A stretch of 64,000 bases of DNA from positions 1 through 64,000 of the forward strand of contig NZ_CACXTS010000007.1 in NCBI RefSeq assembly GCF_902770715.1, given 5' to 3'. Made by a program: the position numbers and the translations under genes. Shown here in pieces: positions 35,468-44,815 of this stretch; positions within the stretch are counted from its first letter, which is position 1; each line of letters opens with the position of its first letter. The notes under the pieces are model-generated. The model was not told where the DNA came from. It saw only the letters and a list, made by a program, of their open reading frames with translations, and did no database searches. The stretch comes from an uncultured Methanobrevibacter sp. (GTDB lineage Archaea > Methanobacteriota > Methanobacteria > Methanobacteriales > Methanobacteriaceae).

Positions 35468-36328
35468 TTATTTTTTTCTGATTATCACTGCCGGAGTATG
35501 TGTAATGGAATCCAGGTCTTCTATTGTAACCTCATCAATTTCAGTACCTAAAACTGCTTTAACACTATGAATGGTTTTCATTTCAGTTGAAAGTGATTTT
35601 TGATAATCTTCAGCAATATTGGCTATTTTCAAAGCAGTTTCAACGTCCATTTTTTCACTGCACCCCAACGGTGTTGATCCCATATTTTGGGACAGCTGCC
35701 CTTTAACATATCCGAAAAATCCGTTGTCTGCATCAATCCCTTCAATAGCAATCGGAAGGCCTGTAAAATACTTTCCGTTTTTCATGTATGTAGCGTCGGT
35801 GTCAATAATCATCACACAAACGTCCTTGCCTATTTCGCTTTTAATGTCCTTCGCTACCTGTTCAGGATTTTCGGGAAGCAGTGAAACATAAGTTCCCGGA
35901 GCGTTGCTCAAATCAATTCCCGCTTCAGATGCCGGTTTCAAGGCATGCTTCAATCCGTATAATTGCAAAACCACTTCCTTATGGGCCTTTGTTTCTTCGG
36001 GCAATTTCCTTAGGTTTTTAATGGTTCTTTTTTTGATTTTCAATGCAGGCCCAAAGACATAGCCCCACAGATACTTGCTCCAAACTGTAGTTAAGAATTT
36101 GGCGGTTAATGACGGTTTATATTTAGATTCGTCGACTAATCTGTTTTGAGAAACTGAAATTGGTGTTTCAGCTATTACTAAATAATCATTATCTTCCATC
36201 AATTCCTTTGCGGGATTAATGATTGCATCTAAATTATCATTTGGTTTTATGTAACCTGTCTCTATAGGAATTACAATGTAATCTCCATTGATTACATGTT
36301 TTATATTTTTTAAGTTATCGCTTGTCAT
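35468..36328 (-). CDS. Coenzyme F420-0:L-glutamate ligase (CofE) paralogue
   Basis: 286 residues related to CofE/COG1478. Seen: DNDYLVIAETPISVSQNR resembling the phosphate/GTP region, KHALKPASEAGIDLSN, then VMIIDTDATY and the long GSTPLGCSEKMDVETALKIANIAED segment. CofE adds gamma-linked glutamates to F420-0. This copy is longer than standard CofE and has an inserted region with SKYLWGYVFGPALKIKKR, so it may act on another acceptor. No F420 genes adjoin it. No clear ribosome site precedes ATG 36328. Confidence 0.65.
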   Translation of the reverse strand: MTSDNLKNIKHVINGDYIVIPIETGYIKPNDNLDAIINPAKELMEDNDYLVIAETPISVSQNRLVDESKYKPSLTAKFLTTVWSKYLWGYVFGPALKIKKRTIKNLRKLPEETKAHKEVVLQLYGLKHALKPASEAGIDLSNAPGTYVSLLPENPEQVAKDIKSEIGKDVCVMIIDTDATYMKNGKYFTGLPIAIEGIDADNGFFGYVKGQLSQNMGSTPLGCSEKMDVETALKIANIAEDYQKSLSTEMKTIHSVKAVLGTEIDEVTIEDLDSITHTPAVIIRKK

Positions 36329-36408
36329 AAAAATCTTTATTAATATTATCTATAATAATTAATATAAACTGATAAAGTTTTAAATAATTATCTATGGGGA
36401 TGAATTTT

Positions 36409-36981
36409 ATGGCAAGGAAATTTATTACATATTTCGACAAGGAAGGTGAAAATTACACCGATGAACTAATTGCGGCTGTTAAAGATAAATTAGAAGTGGC
36501 TACAGATATTAAAAGAGTTTTAATAGCTTCTTCAACTGGAGAATCCGCATTAAAGTTATATGATGCTATCGGCGATGATGTTGAAATAATCAATGTTACC
36601 CATCATATGGGATTCAGCGGTCCAAATGAACCGGACATTACAGATGAAATGGTTGAGAAACTTGAGGATGTCGGCATAAAAACATACTTCGGAAGCCATG
36701 CTTTCAGCGGCGCTGCAAGAGGAGTGACCAATAAATATGGAGGTTATTCTCCATTGGATGTTGTAGCTGACACTTTCAGAATGTTTTCCCATGGAATTAA
36801 GGTTGGAGCTGAAATCTCAATCATGGCTGCAGATGCAGGACTTATTCCTGTAGGTGAAGAAATAATCGCTATTGGTGGCAGAGGCCATGGGGTAGATAGC
36901 GCAGTTATTTTAACTCCTGTTAATGCAAAAAATCTTTTTGATTTAAAAATACATGAAATAATTGCAATGCCGAGAGATTAA
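36409..36981 (+). CDS. Pyruvate kinase alpha/beta-domain-like protein (COG1751-like)
   Basis: About 190 residues. It resembles the stand-alone pyruvate-kinase C-terminal-type domain: VLIASSTGESALKLYDAI near the N-terminus, INVTHHMGFSGPNEPDI, GIKTYFGSHAFSGAARGV and a late IAIGGRGHGVDSAVIL glycine-rich segment. Proteins of this kind are conserved in archaea with no known reaction. Start: GGGGATGA at 36397-36404 is a ribosome site for ATG 36409, so the earlier ATGs at 36394 and 36400 are rejected. It is divergent from the CofE paralogue. Confidence 0.75.
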   Translation: MARKFITYFDKEGENYTDELIAAVKDKLEVATDIKRVLIASSTGESALKLYDAIGDDVEIINVTHHMGFSGPNEPDITDEMVEKLEDVGIKTYFGSHAFSGAARGVTNKYGGYSPLDVVADTFRMFSHGIKVGAEISIMAADAGLIPVGEEIIAIGGRGHGVDSAVILTPVNAKNLFDLKIHEIIAMPRD

Positions 36982-37103
36982 AAAAATATTTTTTCATGAT
37001 TGCAAATTTTTTCATATTTATATAAAAGTAGTTGCATTTAAATATAAGTAAAAATAGAAATATTTAACAATTATTTTAAAGCAGAGTATGTGGGGTTACA
37101 TTT

Positions 37104-38240
37104 GTGAAATTTATAGATGATGCAATCAAAGAATCCGAACAAAGAATGGAAGAGAAAGCACCTGAAAAGCTCTCTTCAGATATTGATGATGATCTTATAG
37201 AGATGATTAAAGGAGCAAAGACTAATATATTCGTTGTTGGTGCTGGTGGAGCAGGAAACAACACTATTTCAAGATTAAATGAAATGGGTATCGAAGGAGC
37301 AACAACAATTGCAGTAAATACTGATGCTCAAGATTTATTTTATAGTCAATCCGCTAAAAAAATCCTTTTAGGTAGACAAACTTCTAAAGGATTGGGTGCA
37401 GGTGGGGAACCATCTGTAGGTGAAGAATGCGCTGAAGAAAGTGAAGATGAAATTAGAGATGAATTAGAAGGCGCAGACATGGTATTCGTTACCTGTGGTC
37501 TTGGTGGAGGAACCGGTACTGGTTCAGCACCTATCATCGCTAAATTATCCAAAAAATTAGGCGCATTAACTGTTGCGGTAGCTACTATGCCATTTTCTGC
37601 AGAAGGTATTAAAAGAAGAGAAAATGCAGAACAAGGTTTAGAAAAACTTCAAGAAGCAGCTGATACTGTTATTGTAATCCCTAATGATAAATTATTAGAA
37701 GTTGCACCAAATTTACCTTTAAACAAAGCTTTCATGGTATCTGATGAAATTTTAGGAAGAGCTGTTAAAGGTATTACAGAATTAATTACTAAGAAAGGTC
37801 TCGTAAGTTTAGACTTTGCAGATATCAGAAGTATCATGGGTGGCTCTGGAATGGCTATGATTGGTATGGGTGAATCTGACACTGGCGATAGAGCATTAGA
37901 ATCAGTTCACGAAGCATTAAGCAGCCCATTATTAGACATTGATATTTCCAATGCTACTGGTGCTTTGGTTAACATATCTGGTAGTTCTGACTTAACTTTA
38001 CATGAAGCAGAAAAGATTGTCCAAGTTGTTGCTGACAAGTTAGATCCTGAAGCTAACATTATTTGGGGTACTCAAATTGATGAAAGTCTTCAAAATACTG
38101 TTAGAACCACTGTGGTTGTTTCAGGCATTAAATCTAATTATGAAGTCGACAGCACTCCTGAAATCGAGTATGCTGAAGAAAAAGAAGAACCTGAAACTAC
38201 TGGTGACCAATTAGATGATTTCATTGATGGAATCTTCTAA
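37104..38240 (+). CDS. ftsZ: Cell division protein FtsZ
   Basis: 378 residues. GTP-binding [13 protein letters not shown] near residue 44, tubulin signature [13 protein letters not shown] near 133, the T7 region NxDxxD-like [10 protein letters not shown] near 236, and an acidic C-terminal tail. It polymerises with GTP into the division ring. The start is GTG 37104, with GGGGTT at 37092-37097. First in the conserved ftsZ-secE-spt5-L11 order. TATA-like elements lie in the 122-base upstream gap. Confidence 0.96.
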   Translation: MKFIDDAIKESEQRMEEKAPEKLSSDIDDDLIEMIKGAKTNIFVVGAGGAGNNTISRLNEMGIEGATTIAVNTDAQDLFYSQSAKKILLGRQTSKGLGAGGEPSVGEECAEESEDEIRDELEGADMVFVTCGLGGGTGTGSAPIIAKLSKKLGALTVAVATMPFSAEGIKRRENAEQGLEKLQEAADTVIVIPNDKLLEVAPNLPLNKAFMVSDEILGRAVKGITELITKKGLVSLDFADIRSIMGGSGMAMIGMGESDTGDRALESVHEALSSPLLDIDISNATGALVNISGSSDLTLHEAEKIVQVVADKLDPEANIIWGTQIDESLQNTVRTTVVVSGIKSNYEVDSTPEIEYAEEKEEPETTGDQLDDFIDGIF

Positions 38241-38357
38241 TTCTATCTTTTTATTTTTTTGTAAAAATGCAAACATTTATTAATGTTTAAATTATAAATT
38301 ATTTTATTACTATTAGTTTTATTATAATTTTATAAATTCTTAATTTTGGGTATTTAA

Positions 38358-38537
38358 ATGAATGTAGAAGAAACTTTCAATAAATTTATTAAAGACAGTA
38401 AAAGAGTATTAAAAGTAGCAAGAAAACCTGACACTAAAGAATATATGGAATTGGCTAAAATTTCCGCTATTGGTGTAGCTATTATTGGTGTCGTTGGTTT
38501 CGTTATAGTTTTATTAGGCTCATTAATTGGGTTATAA
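38358..38537 (+). CDS. secE: Protein translocase subunit SecE/Sec61 gamma
   Basis: 59 residues: an amphipathic N-terminal helix with KFIKDSKRVLKVARKPDTKEYMEL, a hallmark of archaeal SecE, and one C-terminal membrane helix (ISAIGVAIIGVVGFVIVLLG). It clamps SecY in the membrane. Preceded by GGGT, 118 bases after ftsZ and 244 before spt5. Found by direct translation. Two TATA-like elements (about 38646 and 38711) in the gap after it suggest a separate promoter for spt5. Confidence 0.95.
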   Translation: MNVEETFNKFIKDSKRVLKVARKPDTKEYMELAKISAIGVAIIGVVGFVIVLLGSLIGL

Positions 38538-38781
38538 AACTCATTCTTTTATTTTTTATGGATCCCATAGATTATAATAAAATTTTTGGTAAGCACTGTT
38601 TTGCATAAAAATTTAATTTTTTTGAAAACTTTTAAATACTACTATTTATATAGATATTGATATTATAGAAATCTTATTTTTCAAGATATTTTTTTCTTGA
38701 AGATTATGGCTTTTATAATATTTTTAACTTAATGTATGATTTTATTAACAAGAAAAAATTTTAAAAATAGGTGAATTTTTC

Positions 38782-39252
38782 ATGGAAGATACTAAAAGTT
38801 CCATATACGCTCTTAAAACCTCAGCAGGTCAAGAAAGAAATGTTGCTAGGCTCTTAGCTCGTAAAGCTAGAACCATTGATGGCATAGGCATTTCAGCACT
38901 TCTTGTACCAGAATCTTTGAAAGGGTATATTTTGGTGGAATCTTCAACAAAAATAGATCTTAGAAATCCTGACTTAAAAGTACAGCATTTAAGGGGAGTT
39001 GTTGAAGGTAGCGTTGGAATTACTTTTGATGAAGTAAAAAGATTCTTAAAACCGGAACCTATTATTTCCTCTATCCAAAAAGGAAGTATTGTTGAACTTA
39101 TTTCTGGTCCGTTTAAAGGGGAAAGAGCAAAAGTGGTTCGTATTGATGAATCACGTGAAGAAGTCGTTCTTGAGTTAATAGAAGCTGCAGTACCTATTCC
39201 GGTTACTGTTAAAGCTGATCAAATTAGAATAATTCAAAAGGAGGCTGACTGA
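38782..39252 (+). CDS. spt5: Transcription elongation factor Spt5 (NusG homologue)
   Basis: 156 residues. The NGN domain (1 to about 85: [23 protein letters not shown]) is followed by a KOW domain (about 95-150: [19 protein letters not shown]). It bridges the polymerase clamp to support elongation, normally with Spt4. GGTGA lies 7 bases before ATG 38782. Its TGA stop overlaps the L11 start by one base. Confidence 0.95.
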   Translation: MEDTKSSIYALKTSAGQERNVARLLARKARTIDGIGISALLVPESLKGYILVESSTKIDLRNPDLKVQHLRGVVEGSVGITFDEVKRFLKPEPIISSIQKGSIVELISGPFKGERAKVVRIDESREEVVLELIEAAVPIPVTVKADQIRIIQKEAD

Positions 39253-39734
39253 TGGCTAAAGATACAGTCGAAGTTCTTATCGAAGGTGGAACTGCTACTC
39301 CTGGTCCACCATTAGGTCCAGCTTTAGGACCTCTCGGTATTAACATGATGCAAGTGGTTGAAGAAATTAATAAAAAAAGCGCTGACTTTGCTGGAATGAA
39401 AGTACCTGTTAAAGTCATCGTTGATAGGGATACTAAAGATTTCGAAATTGAAATCGGTACTCCTCCAACAACTGCACTTATCATGGAAGAATTAGGCATC
39501 GAAAAAGCTTCTCACGAACCAGGTTTAGACATTATCAATGACTTACCTATTGAAACCGCTTTAAAAATCACTAGAATGAAATTCGATTCATTACTCTCTA
39601 ATGATTACAAAGCAGGTATCAAAGAAGTTATGGGAACCTGTGTAAGTATGGGATTATCTGTAGACGGTAAAGACCCAAGAGAAGCACAAAAAGACGTAGA
39701 TGCTGGAGTATATGATGATATCTTATCTGAATAG
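39252..39734 (+). CDS. rpl11: Large ribosomal subunit protein L11
   Basis: 160 residues. The N-terminal domain has the proline-rich [20 protein letters not shown] motif that binds the GTPase-associated 23S rRNA with factors, and the C-terminal RNA-binding domain includes [16 protein letters not shown]. Translationally coupled to spt5 (TGATG overlap). About 180 bases with leader-like structure separate it from L1. Confidence 0.96.
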   Translation: MAKDTVEVLIEGGTATPGPPLGPALGPLGINMMQVVEEINKKSADFAGMKVPVKVIVDRDTKDFEIEIGTPPTTALIMEELGIEKASHEPGLDIINDLPIETALKITRMKFDSLLSNDYKAGIKEVMGTCVSMGLSVDGKDPREAQKDVDAGVYDDILSE

Positions 39735-39862
39735 ATATTGTCAATGTAAAATTTAAATTAAGTTAATAAATACAGTGTATATGATGTTATAATTACGGTT
39801 ATAATTGATATACTGTTTTTAATTCATGCAATCGTTGAAGAATTTTTTTCTTGTAATCGATA

Positions 39863-39911
39863 CTCATGAAACCAAAAAAATCCAATGAGCATTAAATGTT
39901 CATGGGGGATG
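39863..39911 (+). promoter_or_regulatory. Possible structural switch in the L1 leader
   Basis: CTCAT (39863-39867) can pair with ATGAG (39885-39889). The same ATGAG is also the start of ATGAGCAT, which pairs with ATGTTCAT (39896-39903) with one G-U. The two helices exclude each other, and the second one abuts the GGGGGATGA ribosome site at 39904-39912. This could be an L1 autoregulatory element; that is an inference. Confidence 0.45.
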
Positions 39912-39914
39912 AAT

Positions 39915-40553
39915 ATGACACAAGATGTAATTAACGCGGTGAAGGAGGCTAAAGAACAATCTAAGCCGAGAAACTTCACTGAGTCAGTGGATGTTATTAT
40001 TAATATCCGTGACTTAGATGTCAGAAAGCCAGAAAATAGGTTTAATGAGGAAGTTACTCTTCCTAACGGCCGTGGCAAAGAAGTAAAAATCGGAGTCATA
40101 GCTGATGGGGAACTCATTGTTCAAGCTAAAGATGCTGGTCTTGACACTGTAATTAATAAAGGAGATTTAGAAGAGTTCGGAAAAGACAGAAAAGCAGCTA
40201 AAAAAATGGCTAACTCTGTTGATTTCTTAGTAGCTCAAGCTGATATGATGCCACTCGTTGGTAGATTCTTAGGTCCAGTTCTTGGTCCTCGTGGAAAAAT
40301 GCCAAAACCAGTGCCTGCAAGTATCAAATTAGATCCTCTTTTAGACAGATTACAAAGTACTGTCAAAGTTGGTGTAAAACAACAAGCAAGTATTCAAGTT
40401 GTTGTTGGAAGCCAAGACATGTCAGACGAGGACATAGCTGAGAATGTGGAAACTGTTCTTACAGTCTTAGACCGCAATTTGGAAAAAGGAAGAAGTCAAA
40501 TCAAGTCCATGTTTATTAAAACAACTATGGGACCAGTAGTGAGGGTGATCTAA
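39915..40553 (+). CDS. rpl1: Large ribosomal subunit protein L1
   Basis: About 212 residues: [18 protein letters not shown], then [15 protein letters not shown] and the RNA-contact [16 protein letters not shown] motif of L1. It binds the L1 stalk of 23S rRNA and in several archaea represses its own mRNA. Start: GGGGGATGA sits just before ATG 39915; the earlier in-frame ATG at 39885 lies in the leader hairpin. Its stop overlaps the L10 start by one base (TAATG). Confidence 0.95.
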   Translation: MTQDVINAVKEAKEQSKPRNFTESVDVIINIRDLDVRKPENRFNEEVTLPNGRGKEVKIGVIADGELIVQAKDAGLDTVINKGDLEEFGKDRKAAKKMANSVDFLVAQADMMPLVGRFLGPVLGPRGKMPKPVPASIKLDPLLDRLQSTVKVGVKQQASIQVVVGSQDMSDEDIAENVETVLTVLDRNLEKGRSQIKSMFIKTTMGPVVRVI

Positions 40554-41563
40554 TGGCTCATGTTGCTGAATGGAAAAAGGAAGAAGTTAACGAGCTAAAA
40601 GGTATCATCGACCAATACGATGTAATCGGTATCGTCGATTTAATGAACATTCCTGCAAAACAGCTCCAAGAAATGAGAAAATCTCTCAAAGATAAAGCTG
40701 TTATCAGAATGTCTAAAATAAACCTTATCAATTTAGCTCTTGAAGATTGTAATGCTGATAAAAACAACATTGTTGATTTATCCGAGCACATGGAAGGTCA
40801 AGTTGCACTTATCGCAACCGAAATGAATCCTTTCAAATTATACAAAATATTAGAAGACAGCAAAACCCAAGCTCCTGCTAAACCAGGAACTATTGCGCCT
40901 GATGATATTATTGTACCTGAAGGGGATACAGGTTTCGAACCAGGTCCATTCTTAGGTGAATTGCAACAAGTTGGAATTCCTGCAAAAATCGATAAAGGTA
41001 AAATCTGCGTACAAAAAGAAACTGTTGTTGTAAAAGCAGGTGAAGAAGTTTCTAAACAAGTAGCAGCAACCTTATCCAGAATGGATATCAATCCAATGGA
41101 AGTAGGAATTGATTTAAAAGCAGTATATGAAGAAGAAGCAGTTTATACTTCTGACGTACTTGCAATCGACGAAGAACAAACATTAGCTGACATTCAAAAT
41201 GCATTCAGAAATGCATTTAACTTATCTGTGAATGCAGCGATCCCTACTGATGAAACTATTTCCACTATCATTACTCTCGCATACACTAGAGCTATTAATG
41301 TCGGTGTAGCAGGAGCAATTATGACCTCTGAAACTTCAGAACCAATCATTGGTTTAGCACAAGCTAAAATGTTAGCAATTGCATCTGAAATTGCTGATGC
41401 ACCTGGTGCTATTGATGACGAATTAGCTGAAAAACTTTCTAATGTTGCTGTAGCAGCTGCTCCAGTAGTTGAAGAAGTTGTTGAAGAAGAAGAGGAAGAA
41501 GAGGAAGAAGAAGAAAGTAGCGAAGAAGAAGCAGCAGCTGGGTTAGGAGCTCTCTTCGGTTAA
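40553..41563 (+). CDS. rpl10: Large ribosomal subunit protein L10 (P0)
   Basis: 336 residues. The rRNA-binding N-terminal domain (1 to about 105), an insertion domain, helical P1-binding region, and an acidic tail with the C-terminal peptide GLGALFG. It forms the base of the P-stalk that recruits elongation factors. Coupled by overlap to L1 and followed by L12 after 56 bases. Full length for the archaeal family. Confidence 0.95.
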   Translation: MAHVAEWKKEEVNELKGIIDQYDVIGIVDLMNIPAKQLQEMRKSLKDKAVIRMSKINLINLALEDCNADKNNIVDLSEHMEGQVALIATEMNPFKLYKILEDSKTQAPAKPGTIAPDDIIVPEGDTGFEPGPFLGELQQVGIPAKIDKGKICVQKETVVVKAGEEVSKQVAATLSRMDINPMEVGIDLKAVYEEEAVYTSDVLAIDEEQTLADIQNAFRNAFNLSVNAAIPTDETISTIITLAYTRAINVGVAGAIMTSETSEPIIGLAQAKMLAIASEIADAPGAIDDELAEKLSNVAVAAAPVVEEVVEEEEEEEEEEESSEEEAAAGLGALFG

Positions 41564-41619
41564 AATTAAAATTTTTATTATTATAAAAACTAACACTTTA
41601 AAAAATTAATGGTGATAAC

Positions 41620-41925
41620 ATGGAATACATATATGCGGCAATGATTTTGCACAGTGCAGAAAAAGAGATTAACGAAGAAAATGTTAAAAGTATTATTGAA
41701 GCAGCAGGAATTGAAGCTGATGATGCTAGAATCAAAGCTTTAATCGCAGCTTTAGAAGATGTAGACATCGACGAAGCTATGGAAACTACTGCTATGGCAG
41801 CAGCAGCACCTGCAGCTGCACCTGCAGCAGCAGAAGCTGTTGAAGAAGAAGAGGAAGAAGAAGAGGAAGAAGAAGAAGCTTCTGAAGAAGAAGCAGCAGC
41901 TGGATTAGGTGCTCTCTTCGGATAG
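41620..41925 (+). CDS. rpl12: Large ribosomal subunit protein P1 (L12)
   Basis: 101 residues. The N-terminal dimerisation domain starts [17 protein letters not shown], followed by an Ala/Pro hinge (about residues 65-77), a run of Glu, and the factor-binding tail GLGALFG that is shared with L10. It is present in several copies per ribosome and recruits translational GTPases. GGTGATAAC is the ribosome site. Confidence 0.96.
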   Translation: MEYIYAAMILHSAEKEINEENVKSIIEAAGIEADDARIKALIAALEDVDIDEAMETTAMAAAAPAAAPAAAEAVEEEEEEEEEEEEASEEEAAAGLGALFG

Positions 41926-41940
41926 ATTTTTTAATCTATC
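41921..41940 (+). terminator. Intrinsic-like terminator of the L1-L10-L12 operon
   Basis: GATAGATT-TTTT-AATCTATC is a perfect 8-bp hairpin whose 5' arm contains the L12 TAG stop. T9 and T7 runs follow. The position and composition fit an intrinsic terminator. Confidence 0.75.
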
Positions 41941-42092
41941 ACCTTTCTTTTTTTTTTACTTTTTTTGTTTAGACTTACTATTTTTTTTAAGATTATTTTA
42001 TGAATTATTGACTATTTTCCATCTATTTTTTGAAAGTTATTTATTGTATTAAAAACATATTATAAACTAATAAATAATTTAAACTGATTTAT

Positions 42093-44786
42093 ATGGTAGA
42101 AATTTTTGATGAACTTGGTTATAAGAAACAAACTTGTAAAACTTGCGGACAGGAGTTTTACTCCCAAGTAGACAGAGACACTTGTGGGGATGCTCCATGT
42201 GATGAGTATGAGTTTATCGCAAATCCTGCTACTGATAAACCATATAATTTATATGAAATCCAGCAAGTTTTTAGAGAATTTTTAGAAAGTGAAGGGCACA
42301 CACATGTCCACAGATATCCTGTTTTGGCTAAAAGATGGAGAGATGACGTATTTTTAGTTGGAGCATCCATTTTCTGTTTTCAGCCGTGGATTACTTCAGG
42401 TCTTGTCAAACCACCTGCAAACCCTATAGAAATGGCTCAGCCTTCAATCAGACTCAACGATGTTGATAATGTGGGACGTACAGGAAGGCACATGACCTGT
42501 TTTACAATGGGAACTCACACTGTAATCAACAAAGAGGATGATTTCATTTACTGGGAAGACGAAACCATCAGACTTTGTCATGAGTTCTTTGCACATATCG
42601 GAATCAATACTGAAGAGATTACTTTCATCAAGTCATGGTGGGCTGGCGGAGGTAACGAAGGGCCATGTTACGAAGTGTGCTGCAGAGGAGTGGAACTTGC
42701 GACATTGGTTTTCATCCAATATGAAACCCTTGAAGACGGATCCAAAAAGGAAATTCCAATTAAGGTTGTGGATACAGGTTACGGTCTTGAAAGAATTGCA
42801 TGGATTTCACAAGGAACTCCAACAGCTTATGATGCTTGTTTTGCACCTGTAGTTGACAAATTAAAAGAATTGACCGGTGTTGAAATTAATGAAGATATTC
42901 AAGGAAGGAATGCTCAAATTGCCGGAATGATGGATATTGAAGATATTGGGGACTTAAAGGAACTCAGGCAGCAGGTGGCTGAAAGCCTAAATCTCTCTTT
43001 AGAGGAGTACTTAAAGGCAGCCGAACCTATGGAAGCGATTTACATCATTGCGGACCATACCCGTTGCCTTGCATTCATGCTTGCTGATGGTATTATTCCG
43101 TCAAACGTGAAGGAAGGATATCTTGCACGTTTGGTTTTAAGAAGAACCATAAGATTCATGAATGACCTGAACATGAAGGAATCTCTTGCAGATGTAATGG
43201 CAATCCAATTGGATTTCCTATCCAAGTTTTATCCTGAAATTCGCGATTCAGAAGAGCACATCATGAACATCATCACTTTGGAAGAAGAAAGGTTTGAGGC
43301 TACTGTTAAAAAAGGAATGAGCATTGTTAAAAGATCAATTAAAAGACTTAAAAAAGAAGGCAAGAAGGAAATGCCTCTTGAAATGTTGATTGACTTATAT
43401 GACTCTCATGGAATTCCACCGGAAGTTGTAGTTGAATTGGCAGGCGATGATTTCACAGTCAATGTTCCGGATAATTTCTTCACTCAAGTGGCAGGCGCCC
43501 ACGAAAAGGACACCACCAACAAGAAGGATACTTTCAAGGTTGACTATCCTGAAACTGAATTACTGTTCTATAAAGATTTCTACCAACAAGAGTTTGAGGC
43601 AAAGGTTTTAGGCATAGTCGAAAAAGATGGGGACAAATGTTTAATCTTTGATAAAACAGCATTCTACCCTGAAGGAGGAGGCCAACCTTCAGACATAGGT
43701 GAAGTTTCCGTTGACGGGTCTGACTTTAAAATACATCATGCCGAAAAGGTTGACGGTGTTGTATTGCACCATGTAGATGGGGACATGCCAAATGTTGCAA
43801 TAGGCCAAAAAGCAATTGGTAAAATCGATTGGACAAGAAGAATTACTCTTGCACGCCACCATACAGGAACTCACCTGGTTATTGCGGCTGCAAGAAAAGT
43901 ATTGGGCAAGCATATCTGGCAAGCCGGATCTCAAAATGGTCTTACAAGGGCACGTATTGACCTTTCACATTACAAACGTATCACCCAAGAGGAGATTAAT
44001 GAAATCGAAAAGTTAGCCAATGAGTATGTTATGCAAAACATTGACCTTGACATCCAATTCCACACAAGGGATGAAGCGCAGGAGTTATACGGCTTTGTGC
44101 TGTACCAAGGTGGTATCGTTCCAGGCAAAATGATTCGTGTAGTCAAAATCCCTGGCGTTGACGTTCAGGCCTGTGCCGGAACACATGTTTTAAGAACAGG
44201 TGTAGTCGGTCCAATCAAGATCAATAAGACAGAAAGGGTTCAGGACGGTGTTGAAAGGATTGATTTCTCAGCAGGTCTTGCAGCAATTGATTCCATGCAG
44301 CATGACGGTGAAATCTTAAGGCAAAGTTCAGGAATCTTTAATGTTGAAAACGATCAATTGCCAAGAACCTGTGACAGATTCTTCTCAGAATGGAAAGCGC
44401 AGAGAAATGAAATCGACCGCTTAAAATCAGAGATTGCATCTTTGAAAATGAATTCCTTAGCGGATGAATTTGATGAAATCAACGGTTTGAAAGTCGTTCA
44501 CCAAATAATCGAAGCGGACTTCAAAGAGCTTCAGAACATGGCCACTGACTTTACAGATAATGGAAAGGCCGATGTGGTCATTATGGGAAACAATGACGGT
44601 AAAATCGTTGGTGCGGCTTCACAAAAAGCTATTGATGGTGGAGTCAAAATCAATGAAATCATCAAGACTGCAGCAGGAGTATTAGGCGGAGGCGGTGGAG
44701 GCCGCTTAACCCTTGCACAGGGTGCAGGTAGAAATGCCGATAAGATGGATGAAGCTATCCAAACTGCAGTTGAACTAATTAAATGA
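42093..44786 (+). CDS. alaS: Alanyl-tRNA synthetase
   Basis: 897 residues. An archaeal-type N-terminal extension (KQTCKTCGQEFYSQVDRDTCGD, potential zinc site) precedes the class II catalytic core with RYPVLAKRWRDD, PSIRLNDVDNVG and the GYGLERIAW motif 3. The editing domain has HHTGTHLV and the later CAGTH zinc ligands, and a C-Ala domain ends in GGGGGGRLTLAQGAG. A TATA-like element near 42057-42066 predicts transcription start within a few bases of the ATG, so this may be leaderless. Full length. Confidence 0.96.
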   Translation: MVEIFDELGYKKQTCKTCGQEFYSQVDRDTCGDAPCDEYEFIANPATDKPYNLYEIQQVFREFLESEGHTHVHRYPVLAKRWRDDVFLVGASIFCFQPWITSGLVKPPANPIEMAQPSIRLNDVDNVGRTGRHMTCFTMGTHTVINKEDDFIYWEDETIRLCHEFFAHIGINTEEITFIKSWWAGGGNEGPCYEVCCRGVELATLVFIQYETLEDGSKKEIPIKVVDTGYGLERIAWISQGTPTAYDACFAPVVDKLKELTGVEINEDIQGRNAQIAGMMDIEDIGDLKELRQQVAESLNLSLEEYLKAAEPMEAIYIIADHTRCLAFMLADGIIPSNVKEGYLARLVLRRTIRFMNDLNMKESLADVMAIQLDFLSKFYPEIRDSEEHIMNIITLEEERFEATVKKGMSIVKRSIKRLKKEGKKEMPLEMLIDLYDSHGIPPEVVVELAGDDFTVNVPDNFFTQVAGAHEKDTTNKKDTFKVDYPETELLFYKDFYQQEFEAKVLGIVEKDGDKCLIFDKTAFYPEGGGQPSDIGEVSVDGSDFKIHHAEKVDGVVLHHVDGDMPNVAIGQKAIGKIDWTRRITLARHHTGTHLVIAAARKVLGKHIWQAGSQNGLTRARIDLSHYKRITQEEINEIEKLANEYVMQNIDLDIQFHTRDEAQELYGFVLYQGGIVPGKMIRVVKIPGVDVQACAGTHVLRTGVVGPIKINKTERVQDGVERIDFSAGLAAIDSMQHDGEILRQSSGIFNVENDQLPRTCDRFFSEWKAQRNEIDRLKSEIASLKMNSLADEFDEINGLKVVHQIIEADFKELQNMATDFTDNGKADVVIMGNNDGKIVGAASQKAIDGGVKINEIIKTAAGVLGGGGGGRLTLAQGAGRNADKMDEAIQTAVELIK

Positions 44787-44808
44787 TAAGAGAAATTTCT
44801 TTCTCTTA
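44787..44808 (+). terminator. Hairpin after alaS (convergent with CstA)
   Basis: TAAGAGAAA-TTTC-TTTCTCTTA is a perfect 9-bp stem starting at the base after the alaS stop. T-rich sequence follows on the plus strand, and the palindrome could serve both converging genes. Confidence 0.65.
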
Positions 44809-44815
44809 CATCTTC

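Noticed and set aside
41480-41920. Near-identical Glu-rich 3' ends of the L10 and L12 genes as a DNA repeat
   Set aside because: Shared acidic tail and GLGALFG are a conserved feature of archaeal P0 and P1 stalk proteins.
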